Shown here: in pieces, positions 18,390-25,480 of the stretch
Layout: the number at the start of each line of letters is the position of its first letter
Position numbering within the stretch: position 1 is the stretch's first letter
NCBI RefSeq assembly: GCF_010091945.1
Contig: NZ_WVIE01000001.1
Location: 273,404-337,403, forward strand
Reading direction: 5' to 3'
Length of the DNA stretch: 64,000 nt
Source of the DNA: Myxacorys almedinensis A
Lineage (GTDB): Bacteria > Cyanobacteriota > Cyanobacteriia > Leptolyngbyales > Leptolyngbyaceae
Program-made: the position numbers and the translations under genes
The notes under the pieces: generated by a model
The model's database searches: none
Told to the model about the DNA's origin: nothing
What the model saw: only the letters and a program-made list of their open reading frames with translations

Positions 18390-19807
18390 GAGGTTACCTC
18401 CACCGGGGGTTTGCTACGAAGATTTGGGCAAAAGAGTTCTGGCTTCCGCAAGCTTTGAATGCTCAGCACGTAGAGCATCAAAGTCCGGCTACAGGTCAGG
18501 GCGGTAAACATACTAATCACGACGCCCAATGCCAACGTTAGCGCAAAGCCGCGCACCAACCCTGCCCCTAGCCAAAACAGCGCCGCGCACGCAATGAGCG
18601 TAGTGACGTTGCTATCGAGAATGCTGGAGAACGCGCGGAAGAAGCCCGATTCGACCGATCGATAGAGGGTTTTCCCAGCGCGCAATTCTTCGCGGGTGCG
18701 CTCAAAAATCAGCACGTTTGCATCAACTGCCATGCCGATACTCAGAACAAAGCCGGCAATTCCAGGCAGGGTCAGCGTTACGCCAAGAAGGTTAAACGCG
18801 GCAAAGGTAAGCAAGGCATAGATAGTCAGCGCGATCGCACTAATTACGCCGGGCAATCGGTAATACACGATCATAAACGCCAAGACTAAAATCAAGCCGC
18901 CAATTCCAGCGATGATGCTGCTTCTAATGCTGTCTTGACCCAAGGTTGCGCCCACGGTGCGGTTTTCGACAATTTGGATGGGCACCGGAAGCGAACCGCC
19001 GCGAAGTTGTAACTCCAATTCTTTAGCAGATTCTGCCGTAAAGTTTCCGGTGATGATGGCATTACCGCCTATAATCCCTGTTTGGGCGAATTCAGCAGGA
19101 ACAGTAGGAGCGCTAAGCAGTTGATCGTCGAGGAAAATTCCTAACCGGGTGTTGGTCTGAACTGCTTTTTTCGTGAGGTCTGCAAACAAATCGGCTCCTT
19201 TTTGATCAAAGGAAATGCCCACTGCCCAACTGTTTCCTTGTAGCTCAGTGCGGGCGTCTCTGAGGTATCGCCCATCTAGCCCGGTTTTCTCATACACCTG
19301 CTTGATCGCGTCCTCAACCTGCTTTTCTTTGGCGGCGATCGCACTTTGATTTGCCGCGATCGCAGCTTGATCCCCCGCTTTTTCTAAGGCTGGTTGCTTT
19401 GCCTGTAGTTCTTGCAGTTCTTCTTGCCGAACCTGTAAAAACGCAATCTGAGTCGGGTTTTCCGAGCGAAAATCTAGCTGTGCTGTGCCGCCCAAAACCC
19501 GTTCTGCCTGCTGTGGGTTGTCCACTCCCGGAAGTTGGACGACCACCTGATTCTCGCCTACGGTTTGGATCACCGGCTCAGAAACGCCCAACCCGTTGAT
19601 CCGCCCTTCGATCACTTTCTGAACGGCTTCGAGTTCTCGTTCGGTAATTTGCTTGACTTCTTCTGAGGGGTTTACCTGAATCGTTAGCTGAGAACCCCCG
19701 CGTAGGTCTAATCCTAAACGAGTCGGCACTTTAACAATGACGATGATTGACGCGATCACCAGCGCCAAGATTAAGAGTAATAATCCGCGTTGCCTTCCCA
19801 TAGCCAA
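18386..19807 (-). CDS. secD: Protein translocase subunit SecD
   Basis: This 473-residue protein has an N-terminal span, the motif [16 protein letters not shown] (about 30-45), a long P1 periplasmic domain with a coiled, Gln/Ala-rich insertion near 125-170, and five C-terminal spans. The TM4 motif [21 protein letters not shown] carries the conserved Asp and Arg. It is the first gene of secD-secF-orf131. The product supports protein export across thylakoid and plasma membranes in cyanobacteria, as known for the family. Confidence 0.97.
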   Translation of the reverse strand: MAMGRQRGLLLLILALVIASIIVIVKVPTRLGLDLRGGSQLTIQVNPSEEVKQITERELEAVQKVIEGRINGLGVSEPVIQTVGENQVVVQLPGVDNPQQAERVLGGTAQLDFRSENPTQIAFLQVRQEELQELQAKQPALEKAGDQAAIAANQSAIAAKEKQVEDAIKQVYEKTGLDGRYLRDARTELQGNSWAVGISFDQKGADLFADLTKKAVQTNTRLGIFLDDQLLSAPTVPAEFAQTGIIGGNAIITGNFTAESAKELELQLRGGSLPVPIQIVENRTVGATLGQDSIRSSIIAGIGGLILVLAFMIVYYRLPGVISAIALTIYALLTFAAFNLLGVTLTLPGIAGFVLSIGMAVDANVLIFERTREELRAGKTLYRSVESGFFRAFSSILDSNVTTLIACAALFWLGAGLVRGFALTLALGVVISMFTALTCSRTLMLYVLSIQSLRKPELFCPNLRSKPPVEVTS

Positions 19808-19931
19808 ACCAGATATAACAAAGGCTATGATAGCTCGTTCTCAAGGGTTTAAGGCTGAAACCGGGGGATGGAGTAACGATTAGTGACAACTGGCAAAGCC
19901 TCTGGCAGGTGCTCTCACTCTCTCGTTTGAG

Positions 19932-19955
19932 TGGAGGGGTGGAGGGGTGGAGGGT
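19932..19955. repeat. 8-bp tandem repeat upstream of secD
   Basis: TGGAGGGG occurs three times in a row (19932-19955, the last copy ending in T). A C-rich partner, CTCCCTCTCCCCCAT, follows near 19970-19983, so the stretch can fold imperfectly. It lies in the 201-bp gap between map and secD, both read leftwards. Confidence 0.7.
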
Positions 19956-20008
19956 TCCGATTACTAGACTCCCTCTCCCCCATTTCAAGCTTGACAAATC
20001 ACTAAGTC

Positions 20009-20815
20009 TCAAACCTGGGTTCGATCGGTCAAAATTTCGTAGCCCTGTTCTGTCACCAGCACGGTATGTTCAAACTGGGCAGAGAGCGATTTATCCACTG
20101 TTACGGCTGTCCAGCGATCGGGCAGAATGCGGGTATTTTTTGAGCCAGCGTTGACGATCGGTTCGATCGCCAGGGTCATGCCTGCCCGGAGTTTGACGTT
20201 GGGCATTTGGTGAGTGCGGAAATTAAACACAGACGGCTCTTCGTGGAGGTTGCGCCCGACGCCGTGCCCGGTAAAGTCTTCGACAATTTTGAAGCCGTTT
20301 TCTTCGACATAATCTTGAATGGCTCCGGCAAGATCGAGCAAGAAGGCTCCGGCTTTAACCTGTTCGATGCCTTTGTAGAGGGCTTGTTCTGCGACATCAA
20401 TTAGCTTTGCGGCATCGGGCTTGACGTTGCCGACTGCGATCGTAATGCAGGAGTCGCCATGAAACCCGCCATAAAAGGCGCCGGTATCTACTTTCAGCAC
20501 GTCTCCTTTGCGAATCACCTTTTTGGGGCTGGGAATTCCGTGAACGACTTCGTTGTTGAGGCTAGAGCAGATCGATGCGGGAAAGCCGTGATAGCCCTTG
20601 AAACTGGGAGTTGCGCCCATCTCGCGAATTCGCTTTTCGGCATGGGCATCGAGGTCTGCCGTCGTCATTCCGGGTCTGACCATCTCTGAGATTTCTTTGA
20701 GGACGATCGCGACAATTTTGGCGGCTTGGCGCATGATCTCGATTTCTTGGGGAGATTTGATCTCGATTCCCCGGCGTTTTTTGGGAGACGGAAGCAGATT
20801 GCTAAGAATGTTCAT
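20009..20815 (-). CDS. map: Methionine aminopeptidase, type I
   Basis: This 268-residue metalloenzyme removes initiator methionine from nascent proteins. The five metal ligands are visible in order: Asp in LKVDTGAFY, Asp in FHGDSCIT, His in TGHGVGR, Glu in LAIEPIV and Glu in QFEHTVLV. There is an extra N-terminal stretch of about 15 residues ([16 protein letters not shown]) before the usual start of the domain ([14 protein letters not shown]). The gene is upstream of secD on the same strand, 201 nt away, and probably has its own promoter in the repeat-rich region to its right. Confidence 0.97.
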   Translation of the reverse strand: MNILSNLLPSPKKRRGIEIKSPQEIEIMRQAAKIVAIVLKEISEMVRPGMTTADLDAHAEKRIREMGATPSFKGYHGFPASICSSLNNEVVHGIPSPKKVIRKGDVLKVDTGAFYGGFHGDSCITIAVGNVKPDAAKLIDVAEQALYKGIEQVKAGAFLLDLAGAIQDYVEENGFKIVEDFTGHGVGRNLHEEPSVFNFRTHQMPNVKLRAGMTLAIEPIVNAGSKNTRILPDRWTAVTVDKSLSAQFEHTVLVTEQGYEILTDRTQV

Positions 20816-20850
20816 GGAGGGCTAGTGGCTCACAGAAATAGATGGAGAGG

Positions 20851-20886
20851 CGCGATCCTTCGGAGCTTCGCTTTGCGAATCGCAAG
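20851..20886. repeat. Short palindromic repeat, copy 1
   Basis: The core GATCCTTCGGAGCTTCG is followed by TTTGCGAATCGC. GCGAT...ATCGC at the ends makes it palindromic. Related copies lie at 21921-21954 (inverted), 23069-23099, 23132-23163 and, degraded, near 23823-23854. Confidence 0.75.
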
Positions 20887-21018
20887 AAATGCCGATCTCT
20901 AAAGTAGCGTATATCTGATCACAACATCTGGAAGAATTGCAATAACAGATATTGAGTTGCCAAAGATGGCGCTTTCTCGTCGGTTGGTTTGAAATCAGAA
21001 CATTTTGATTTTTGTTGC

Positions 21019-21228
21019 TCTGCGATCGCTCTTCATACTCCAACGGACAAGCTTTAACCTCAAACGATCGCTCCTTCTACTCCAACCGTCGAGCTTTGAT
21101 CTCGGATGATTCTACTTAGAGATGGAACGATCGCACTTTAAATAGGAACGATGACATCTCAAACAGGAACGATCGCATTCAAAACAAAAACAGTCTCACT
21201 TCAAATAGGAAGAATGCTATTTTCTACA
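21019..21228. repeat. Degenerate 21-bp tandem array, about ten units
   Basis: Cutting the sequence every 21 bases from 21019 gives ten related units. Most start with an AACGATCGC-type block and end in a CTT..A-rich half. Units at 21124, 21145 and 21166 all begin GGAACGAT. Units at 21019 and 21061 match each other, as do those at 21040 and 21082, so a 42-bp higher-order period is present in the left part. The left half has C/T-rich tails and the right half A-rich tails. One more unit-like piece is at 21967-21993. No reading frame is open throughout. Confidence 0.75.
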
Positions 21229-21303
21229 GAAATTGTGAGGGTTTGCGGAGGACTCTTGATTTTTGCGGTAGAAACAATATAGATATGAGGCGGAGTTGCC
21301 CCT

Positions 21304-21861
21304 ATGGAACCTGTATCGACCCTGACTGCTGCTGCGAACACTCCGTGGAGCGAAGCTAACGCTGACCTTGCGTTTAGAAAGTTTGTTGAATCGGGGGCAG
21401 GGGAGCTTGCCAAGAAGTTTACTGAGAGTGCGATCGCGAAAATGGACAACTCCGCAAGAAAATCTGGGACAAAATGCGGGGAAAACCGACGGCAGAAGCA
21501 GCATTCACTTCAATTGAACAAGGATCTAAGGCAGAATTAGACCGACTCATTGCTTATCTGCAAGCTGCGACTGAACGAAACGAATGCAATTATGCCGCAT
21601 CTAGCAGAAGCGAGCAGGCAGCTTACGATCGCAGGCAATGAGGAAGCTTTGGCAAATTGTCTTGCTTGGCTCGCAGAACTTTACCGTTCGCAAGGACGCT
21701 ACGCCGAGGCAGAACCTTCTATATCTTCATGCGAATGTCTTCTATCAGCGCTTAGAGAAACCCATCCTTACACACAAGGCACATGGCAAAGCTTTGTATT
21801 ACTCTTGCAGCAAGTGGTGCAAAGCGATCGAATTGCAGAACTGTCGGATCATCTGATGACA
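21304..21861 (+). pseudogene. Remnant of a TPR-repeat protein (NB-ARC/TPR type), frameshifted
   Basis: From 21304 one frame reads MEPVSTLTAAA...AGELAKKFTESAIAKMD. The similarity then jumps to another frame near 21446 (QLRKKIWDKMRGKPTAEAAF...GSKAELDRLIAYLQ). Beyond 21600 the remains of TPR units appear (ALANCLAWLAELYRSQGRYAEAEP), followed by ETHPYTQGTWQSFVLLLQQ. This order matches cyanobacterial proteins with an N-terminal domain and kinesin-light-chain-like TPRs, with the middle (ATPase and most TPRs) missing. At least two frame changes and a large deletion are needed, so it is non-functional. The parent family is inferred from pattern only. Confidence 0.6.
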
Positions 21862-21920
21862 GGATCGCTCCTCCAAAAACTACAAGGAAAGCGATCGTAC
21901 AATCGACCCGCAAGAATGAG

Positions 21921-21954
21921 GTGCGATTGCTCCGCAAGCTCCGAAGGATCGCAC
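21921..21954. repeat. Short palindromic repeat, copy 2 (inverted)
   Basis: GTGCGAT and ATCGCAC form perfect 7-bp ends around TGCTCCGCAAGCTCCGAAGG. This is the reverse orientation of the 20851 copy. It lies between the decayed TPR gene and the HigA-like gene. Confidence 0.75.
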
Positions 21955-21993
21955 AAAAGAGAACGACGATCGCACCTGTTTGAAGTGCGATCG

Positions 21994-22398
21994 CTAACGC
22001 AGCGACTGAGGAGATACCCGGAAGAACGCTGCTAACTGTTGAACCTGTATCTCGGTCGGTTGACTCATGCCATTCAGAATCTCAACCACCGTAGATTCTG
22101 CTCCCACAATCGGCACAAGATCCTCAGGCATCAGACTCATCTCATCAAGCAGCGCTCGTAGTAATTCAACCCCTGTCAGCCTCGGAAAAACTTCCGTCTT
22201 TTCCTCATACTCATACACCAACATCCCCAGCACCTTCAGATAATCCTGATCATCCTGCGTCAATCGTCCCCGATCAAGAATCGAATTAATTTGCGTTTGC
22301 GTCGCTTCTAGTTCCACCTCAGTCGTAATTGGACGAGGAGGAAACGCATTAATTAATTGCATGTAATAACTACTAGGTGTCTTCAAACCAGTCGTCAT
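21994..22398 (-). CDS. HigA-like antitoxin / HTH regulator
   Basis: About 134 residues from the ATG at 22398 (MTTGLKTPSSYYMQLINAFPPRPI). The first half is helical and acidic (ATQTQINSILDRGRLTQDDQDYLKVLGMLVYEYE). The C-terminal part, from about residue 80, resembles an XRE/HigA helix-turn-helix (LLRALLDEMSLMPEDLVPIVGAESTVVEILNG...LAAFFRVSPQSL). The start lies inside the 3' end of the toxin gene (26-nt overlap), the toxin-first order typical of higBA. Autorepression of the pair is expected from the family. Confidence 0.85.
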   Translation of the reverse strand: MTTGLKTPSSYYMQLINAFPPRPITTEVELEATQTQINSILDRGRLTQDDQDYLKVLGMLVYEYEEKTEVFPRLTGVELLRALLDEMSLMPEDLVPIVGAESTVVEILNGMSQPTEIQVQQLAAFFRVSPQSLR

Positions 22399-22681
22399 TT
22401 TTCCAATTCTCCTTGTCATATTCTGCATGAGTTAGAACCGCTCGAATGAAAATGATTTGTGATTGATAATCCAAGTAGGTGATTAATCGATATTTATTGC
22501 CGCCAATATTAAAGACGATAAAGTTTCCCACTAAATCCGCAGAAGGAAAGACCTCTCTGACTTGAATAAATGCTTCAAAGGCATTTGAGACTACACGTTC
22601 ATACCAAACTAACAAACTCGACTCTGCATCTGCGTGTTTCTCCCAAAATTTTCTGAGGGTGCTTCGACTCATTACCCGCAT
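22373..22681 (-). CDS. HigB-like mRNA interferase toxin
   Basis: This 102-residue protein matches the HigB family start MRVMSRSTLRKFWEKHADAE. It carries a core of FPSADLVGNFIVFNIGGNKYRLI and an end like FIRAVLTHAEYDKENW. Family members are ribosome-associated or free mRNA endonucleases neutralised by HigA. It precedes and overlaps the HigA-like gene by 26 nt. The length is normal for the family, so the toxin looks intact. Confidence 0.88.
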   Translation of the reverse strand: MRVMSRSTLRKFWEKHADAESSLLVWYERVVSNAFEAFIQVREVFPSADLVGNFIVFNIGGNKYRLITYLDYQSQIIFIRAVLTHAEYDKENWKNDDWFEDT

Positions 22682-22926
22682 GGATCTATTGTTTGAAAGG
22701 TTATTGAGATCGACACTCTGCCAGAGAGCCTCGCTTCTAAATACAGCCTTAAGTCATAACAAAACGAGGAAACTTATTGTACAATCCCTGCTCATTCAAA
22801 ACCAACCTATCCTGCTGACATCGCTGGTAGTTGCGGACTTTAGGGTGCAATCGATATTAGATCGCCTGAAACAGACAGAATAGAAGCGATCGGTTCTGAT
22901 CACACCGATTCCCTTACAATCCAAAC
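22682..22926. other. Intergenic region between HigB-like and PIN fragments
   Basis: About 245 bases separate the higB-like start from the divergent PIN fragment. A TTGTACAAT sequence near 22778-22786 is a possible promoter element. A plus-strand frame ending RVQSILDRLKQTE could be the tail of a lost antitoxin gene that once preceded the PIN gene; this is speculative. Confidence 0.35.
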
Positions 22927-23121
22927 ATGACGCAGCCTTACCAAGTCGTCGTCGATACCAACGTCTTAATCGCAGGATTACGCTCCAAACGAGGAGCCTC
23001 CTACAGCAAGCACGCCGATTTGGGAAGCGATTATACGCAACTCCGTAGGAACCGCAAAGCATCCCCTAGCGATCCTTCGGAGCTTGCGAAGCAATCGCAG
23101 TTCAAAGATAAGCGTTTGTGA
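22927..23121 (+). pseudogene. PIN-domain toxin fragment disrupted by short repeats
   Basis: The first 25 codons, MTQPYQVVVDTNVLIAGLRS plus KRGAS, are the typical start of a VapC/COG1569-type PIN protein, with the catalytic Asp in VDTN. After about 23001 the frame runs into repeat-derived sequence, first a degraded segment and then the copy at 23069-23099, and ends at 23121. The other acidic catalytic residues are missing, so it cannot be active. The event that removed the rest may be linked to the repeats. Confidence 0.7.
23069..23099. repeat. Short palindromic repeat, copy 3
   Basis: GCGATCCTTCGGAGCTTGCG followed by AAGCAATCGCA, within the PIN remnant. It shares the GATCCTTCGGAGCTT core with the other copies. 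Confidence 0.75.
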
Positions 23122-23131
23122 GTTTTGGAGG

Positions 23132-23163
23132 TGTAATCCTTCGGAGCTTGCATAGCAATCGCA
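23132..23163. repeat. Short palindromic repeat, copy 4
   Basis: TGTAATCCTTCGGAGCTTGC followed by ATAGCAATCGCA, 32 bases beyond copy 3. The left arm has decayed (GTAAT for GCGAT). Confidence 0.7.
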
Positions 23164-23189
23164 TCACTAATAAAATCCCTGCTCTCGCC

Positions 23190-23531
23190 TCACCCATTGA
23201 GCAAACTGCGAAGTTTTTCGACCAGTTGACGATGGGTTTCTGGAGATAATTCACCCAATTGCCGCTGAATCATGGAGCGACGAAGAGTAATCAGATGATT
23301 CAGACGGAGAGTAGAAGGCATTCTGAGTCCGCTTGTCACGAAATCTGGATGAGCCGCATCTAAAACAACATCGGTTTCCAGCAGTTGCATAGGAATGCGA
23401 CTGGTAATCAGGGCAAAAATAACATGGCGATTGTCTCCAACGGGGTCAGTTAGGCAATATGCAGGGCGAAGTTTGCTATCTGACAAATCATCATAGGGAA
23501 ACTCAACTAGAACAGTCCTACGCTTCGTCAT
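23190..23531 (-). CDS. PemK/MazF-like toxin
   Basis: About 113 residues from the ATG at 23531 (MTKRRTVLVEFPYDDLSDSKLRPAY). The pattern is that of the PemK/MazF barrel: a short hydrophobic strand, FPYDDL, SKLRPA, then HVIFALITSR and a C-terminal helix with LRRSMIQRQLGEL. Family members are sequence-specific mRNA interferases. The start overlaps the upstream acidic partner by 14 nt, so the two are translated together. The divergence from textbook MazF is moderate. Confidence 0.8.
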   Translation of the reverse strand: MTKRRTVLVEFPYDDLSDSKLRPAYCLTDPVGDNRHVIFALITSRIPMQLLETDVVLDAAHPDFVTSGLRMPSTLRLNHLITLRRSMIQRQLGELSPETHRQLVEKLRSLLNG

Positions 23532-23760
23532 CCAGCGGCTCGCCATCTTCTAAGGTGTAGATGTCTTCCTCTGGATCGTCTAGCAAATCACCCGTTGAGG
23601 CTTGGATAGCAGACAAAGACCACTCTTGATCCTGAGAATTATCTACCTCCGGGAATAACAAAATCCCTCGAAAACGAGTCAATTTTGCCTCCGCTAGCGG
23701 TTGGTCTAGCTGGACGAATCCTTCTTCATCAACGCTGCCAGTAATCTCGATAGCTCTCAT
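23518..23760 (-). CDS. Putative antitoxin partner of the PemK/MazF-like toxin
   Basis: This 80-residue acidic protein begins MRAIEITGSVDEEGFVQLDQPL, a short beta-rich start like that of small DNA-binding antitoxins in cyanobacteria. It ends in a strongly acidic tail (DLLDDPEEDIYTLEDGEPLDDEA). It precedes and overlaps the toxin gene. The antitoxin role is inferred from size, charge and position; I cannot name its DNA-binding fold with confidence. Confidence 0.75.
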   Translation of the reverse strand: MRAIEITGSVDEEGFVQLDQPLAEAKLTRFRGILLFPEVDNSQDQEWSLSAIQASTGDLLDDPEEDIYTLEDGEPLDDEA

Positions 23761-23822
23761 AGGTTCAATGGTCAGACGATCGCTTCTATCTTACTTGAAT
23801 TCGCAATTGCAGGACTGTTTTG

Positions 23823-23854
23823 AGCATGATTCTACGGAGCTTGCAGAGCAAACG
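23823..23854. repeat. Degraded palindromic repeat, copy 5, with 21-bp-type pieces around it
   Basis: CATGATTCTACGGAGCTTGC and AGAGCAAACGCT keep the CGGAGCTTGC core. The flanking 23764-23948 gap also has pieces like the 21-bp array (ACTGTTTTGAGCATGAT; GTACTTCAAATGCCATCGTTC; TTTTGAAAAGGAGCGATC), so both repeat types occur together here. Confidence 0.55.
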
Positions 23855-23948
23855 CTCTGTATAGCGAAGCTTGTGTACTTCAAATGCCATCGTTCTTTGT
23901 TTTGAAAAGGAGCGATCTCTGCGATCGCTCCTTGCCTCCTCAAGCCGC

Positions 23949-24146
23949 TCACCCTGTAATCACATGTTCTAACTGGAGTGGATTATTGACTTGCTTCGAT
24001 GCATTCAAAATCTCCAACCCTACTAGATTTCCAGACGCATCATAGTCCAAAATTGCCCCCGAACGGTCTTCATGACTCTCTTCAACGTCTGCTTCAGAGA
24101 ACACAATCGTTAAAATATCCACTTCCGGGTCATACACAACTTTCAT
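23949..24146 (-). CDS. DUF2283 family protein
   Basis: A 65-residue protein from the ATG at 24146: MKVVYDPEVDILTIVFSEAD then VEESHED...LDYDASGNLVGLEILNASK. This is the standard DUF2283 pattern (YDPEVDxLxI; GNLVGLEILxAS). The start overlaps the stop of the DUF4258 gene by 4 nt (ATGA). DUF4258 and DUF2283 genes are often paired in cyanobacteria and are treated as toxin-antitoxin-like; the biochemical role is unproven. Confidence 0.88.
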   Translation of the reverse strand: MKVVYDPEVDILTIVFSEADVEESHEDRSGAILDYDASGNLVGLEILNASKQVNNPLQLEHVITG

Positions 24147-24403
24147 TCCGACCTCCAATAGCGAGAAATTTGATTTGTCTTATAAACAGTCATCACGATC
24201 GCAGGTTCTGTCTGGGCTGAGACAACGACACGCAACAAATAACTTCTTCCGTTCTCGAATCGGAGTTGAGACTGATAAATATGGGTGCTATCGTCTTGCT
24301 CAATCACCTGTTGAGGACGTTCTAACACAGAATTGAGTAGCTCACTGGGAATCTTACGCCGCTCTAGTTGCTGTTCTGCATGTTTAGAAAGGTAGAAACC
24401 CAC
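24143..24403 (-). CDS. DUF4258 family protein
   Basis: An 86-residue protein with the DUF4258 pattern: LSKHAEQQLERRKIPSELL, VLERPQQVIEQDD, a central strand pair (IYQSQLRFENGRSYLLRVVV) and VMTVYKTNQISRYW. The fold is related to RelE-like small toxins, but catalytic activity is not established. It is the first gene of the pair with DUF2283, to which it is translationally coupled. It could equally be a benign stress-associated module. Confidence 0.88.
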   Translation of the reverse strand: MGFYLSKHAEQQLERRKIPSELLNSVLERPQQVIEQDDSTHIYQSQLRFENGRSYLLRVVVSAQTEPAIVMTVYKTNQISRYWRSE

Positions 24404-24469
24404 GTTCGTGAACCGACTGAGATGGATAAAGATTCATTGTATGAGCCTATCGCTTTTGCACCCAACATC

Positions 24470-24498
24470 AAAAAATCGGAGACGATAATGGTCTCCGA
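24470..24498 (-). terminator. Rho-independent terminator of the secreted small-protein gene
   Basis: On the minus strand TCGGAGAC and GTCTCCGA (24476-24498) form a perfect 8-bp stem with a 7-nt loop, followed by TTTTTT (24470-24475). It lies about 60 nt beyond the stop of the 24560-24931 gene. Confidence 0.8.
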
Positions 24499-24559
24499 CT
24501 TTACAGTTACTAACTCGTACCAGGCTCAAATCCTGAAAAGCCAAGCTAAAGGCGACAGC

Positions 24560-24931
24560 TTACCGGACTACATCCTTCGCCGACTCTACAGCATCCTTAC
24601 TTTTTGATTCAGCCTTATCCAGCCCGCGCTTGATCTTGCTCTCGATCGTGTCACCTTGAGAGTTGCTAGGGCGCTTTTGCTGGTCAAAGCCAGCCGTTCC
24701 TTGAATCTCGTTCAATCCACCAGACTGTCTTTCTTGAATCTTATCTAAAGATTTAGGTCCCCCCTCGTTGATCGCATCTACCGCAGTCTGCTCATAAATC
24801 TTGGCAGTCTCGCTGGCTTCACCTTTCATCGGAGTGGCGATCGCAGCAGGCGGAATCACCGTTAAGAACACCAATAATGCACAGATCGAAACTACGAGTA
24901 AAGCACGTACTTTTTTTAACATAGACTTCAT
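24560..24931 (-). CDS. Small secreted LEA-like / low-temperature-induced-type protein
   Basis: About 123 residues from the ATG at 24931 (MKSMLKKVRALL). It has a Sec signal peptide with a hydrophobic core (ALLVVSICALLVFLTVIPPA) and an AIA-T cleavage region. The mature part is hydrophilic and rich in Lys, Glu, Asp and Ser, ending IESKIKRGLDKAESKSKDAV plus ESAKDVVR. This helical, charged design resembles cyanobacterial stress proteins with LEA-like repeats; the gene at 40078 has a similar design. A role in protection during cold or dehydration is inference. Confidence 0.7.
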   Translation of the reverse strand: MKSMLKKVRALLVVSICALLVFLTVIPPAAIATPMKGEASETAKIYEQTAVDAINEGGPKSLDKIQERQSGGLNEIQGTAGFDQQKRPSNSQGDTIESKIKRGLDKAESKSKDAVESAKDVVR

Positions 24932-25109
24932 ACAATATCCTCCAAAGGGCAATAGATTTCTCTCTAGAATCTCGATGACCGAGAAACAATTAGAGGTGAA
25001 GTTAATCTATATCCATCTACTCAAAATACAGGGTTCCATCACATCTGTAACGGGGATGAATTTGCAAAAACTACTTGCCCTCCTTATGGAGGATGAGGAC
25101 GCCGTTTAA

Positions 25110-25415
25110 TTATGCCTTCGATAGAAAATCAACGCTGGGTAGCAATGGATCGTTGACCATGCCCAGCCCTTTGTATCCCCAACGATTGAGAACGCTGGCA
25201 ATTTGCCCTCCTGGCAGCGACTCGATCGTAAAGCGATCGCGCACCTCTGCCGCAAACTTGTTGAGGTACATCAACCCGTCTGCATGTTCCGAAAACACCA
25301 AAACATAGCCATCGGCGGGTGCTCGTGCCTGATCGTCGTCCGCTTGGTTGGGATAAGCCGCTAGATAGCTCCCGTCTATTCTAGAGCGAATCAAATAATA
25401 GCTTTGAGAAAACAT
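25110..25415 (-). CDS. Conserved hypothetical protein
   Basis: About 101 residues from the ATG at 25415 (MFSQSYYLIRSRIDGSYLAAYP); the frame extends 13 codons upstream without a better start. The protein is soluble and mixed alpha/beta in appearance (GYVLVFSEHADGLMYLNKFA, VRDRFTIESLPGGQIASVLNRWGYKGLGMV). I recall similar uncharacterised cyanobacterial proteins but cannot name a domain. It lies 65 nt downstream of the DppB-type permease on the same strand, so it may be cotranscribed with it. Confidence 0.65.
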   Translation of the reverse strand: MFSQSYYLIRSRIDGSYLAAYPNQADDDQARAPADGYVLVFSEHADGLMYLNKFAAEVRDRFTIESLPGGQIASVLNRWGYKGLGMVNDPLLPSVDFLSKA

Positions 25416-25480
25416 AGTTAGGAAAGCATAGTTAGGAAAATATAGATGATTCAAAATTTAGGCAACGTGACCCAACCCTA

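Larger units (their letters stand above)
20816..21303. other. Repeat-rich intergenic region
   Basis: About 490 bases between map and a decayed gene. It holds one copy of the short palindromic repeat (20851-20886) and the 21-bp degenerate tandem array (21019-21228). No convincing gene is present; the frames here are short and irregular. Confidence 0.7.
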
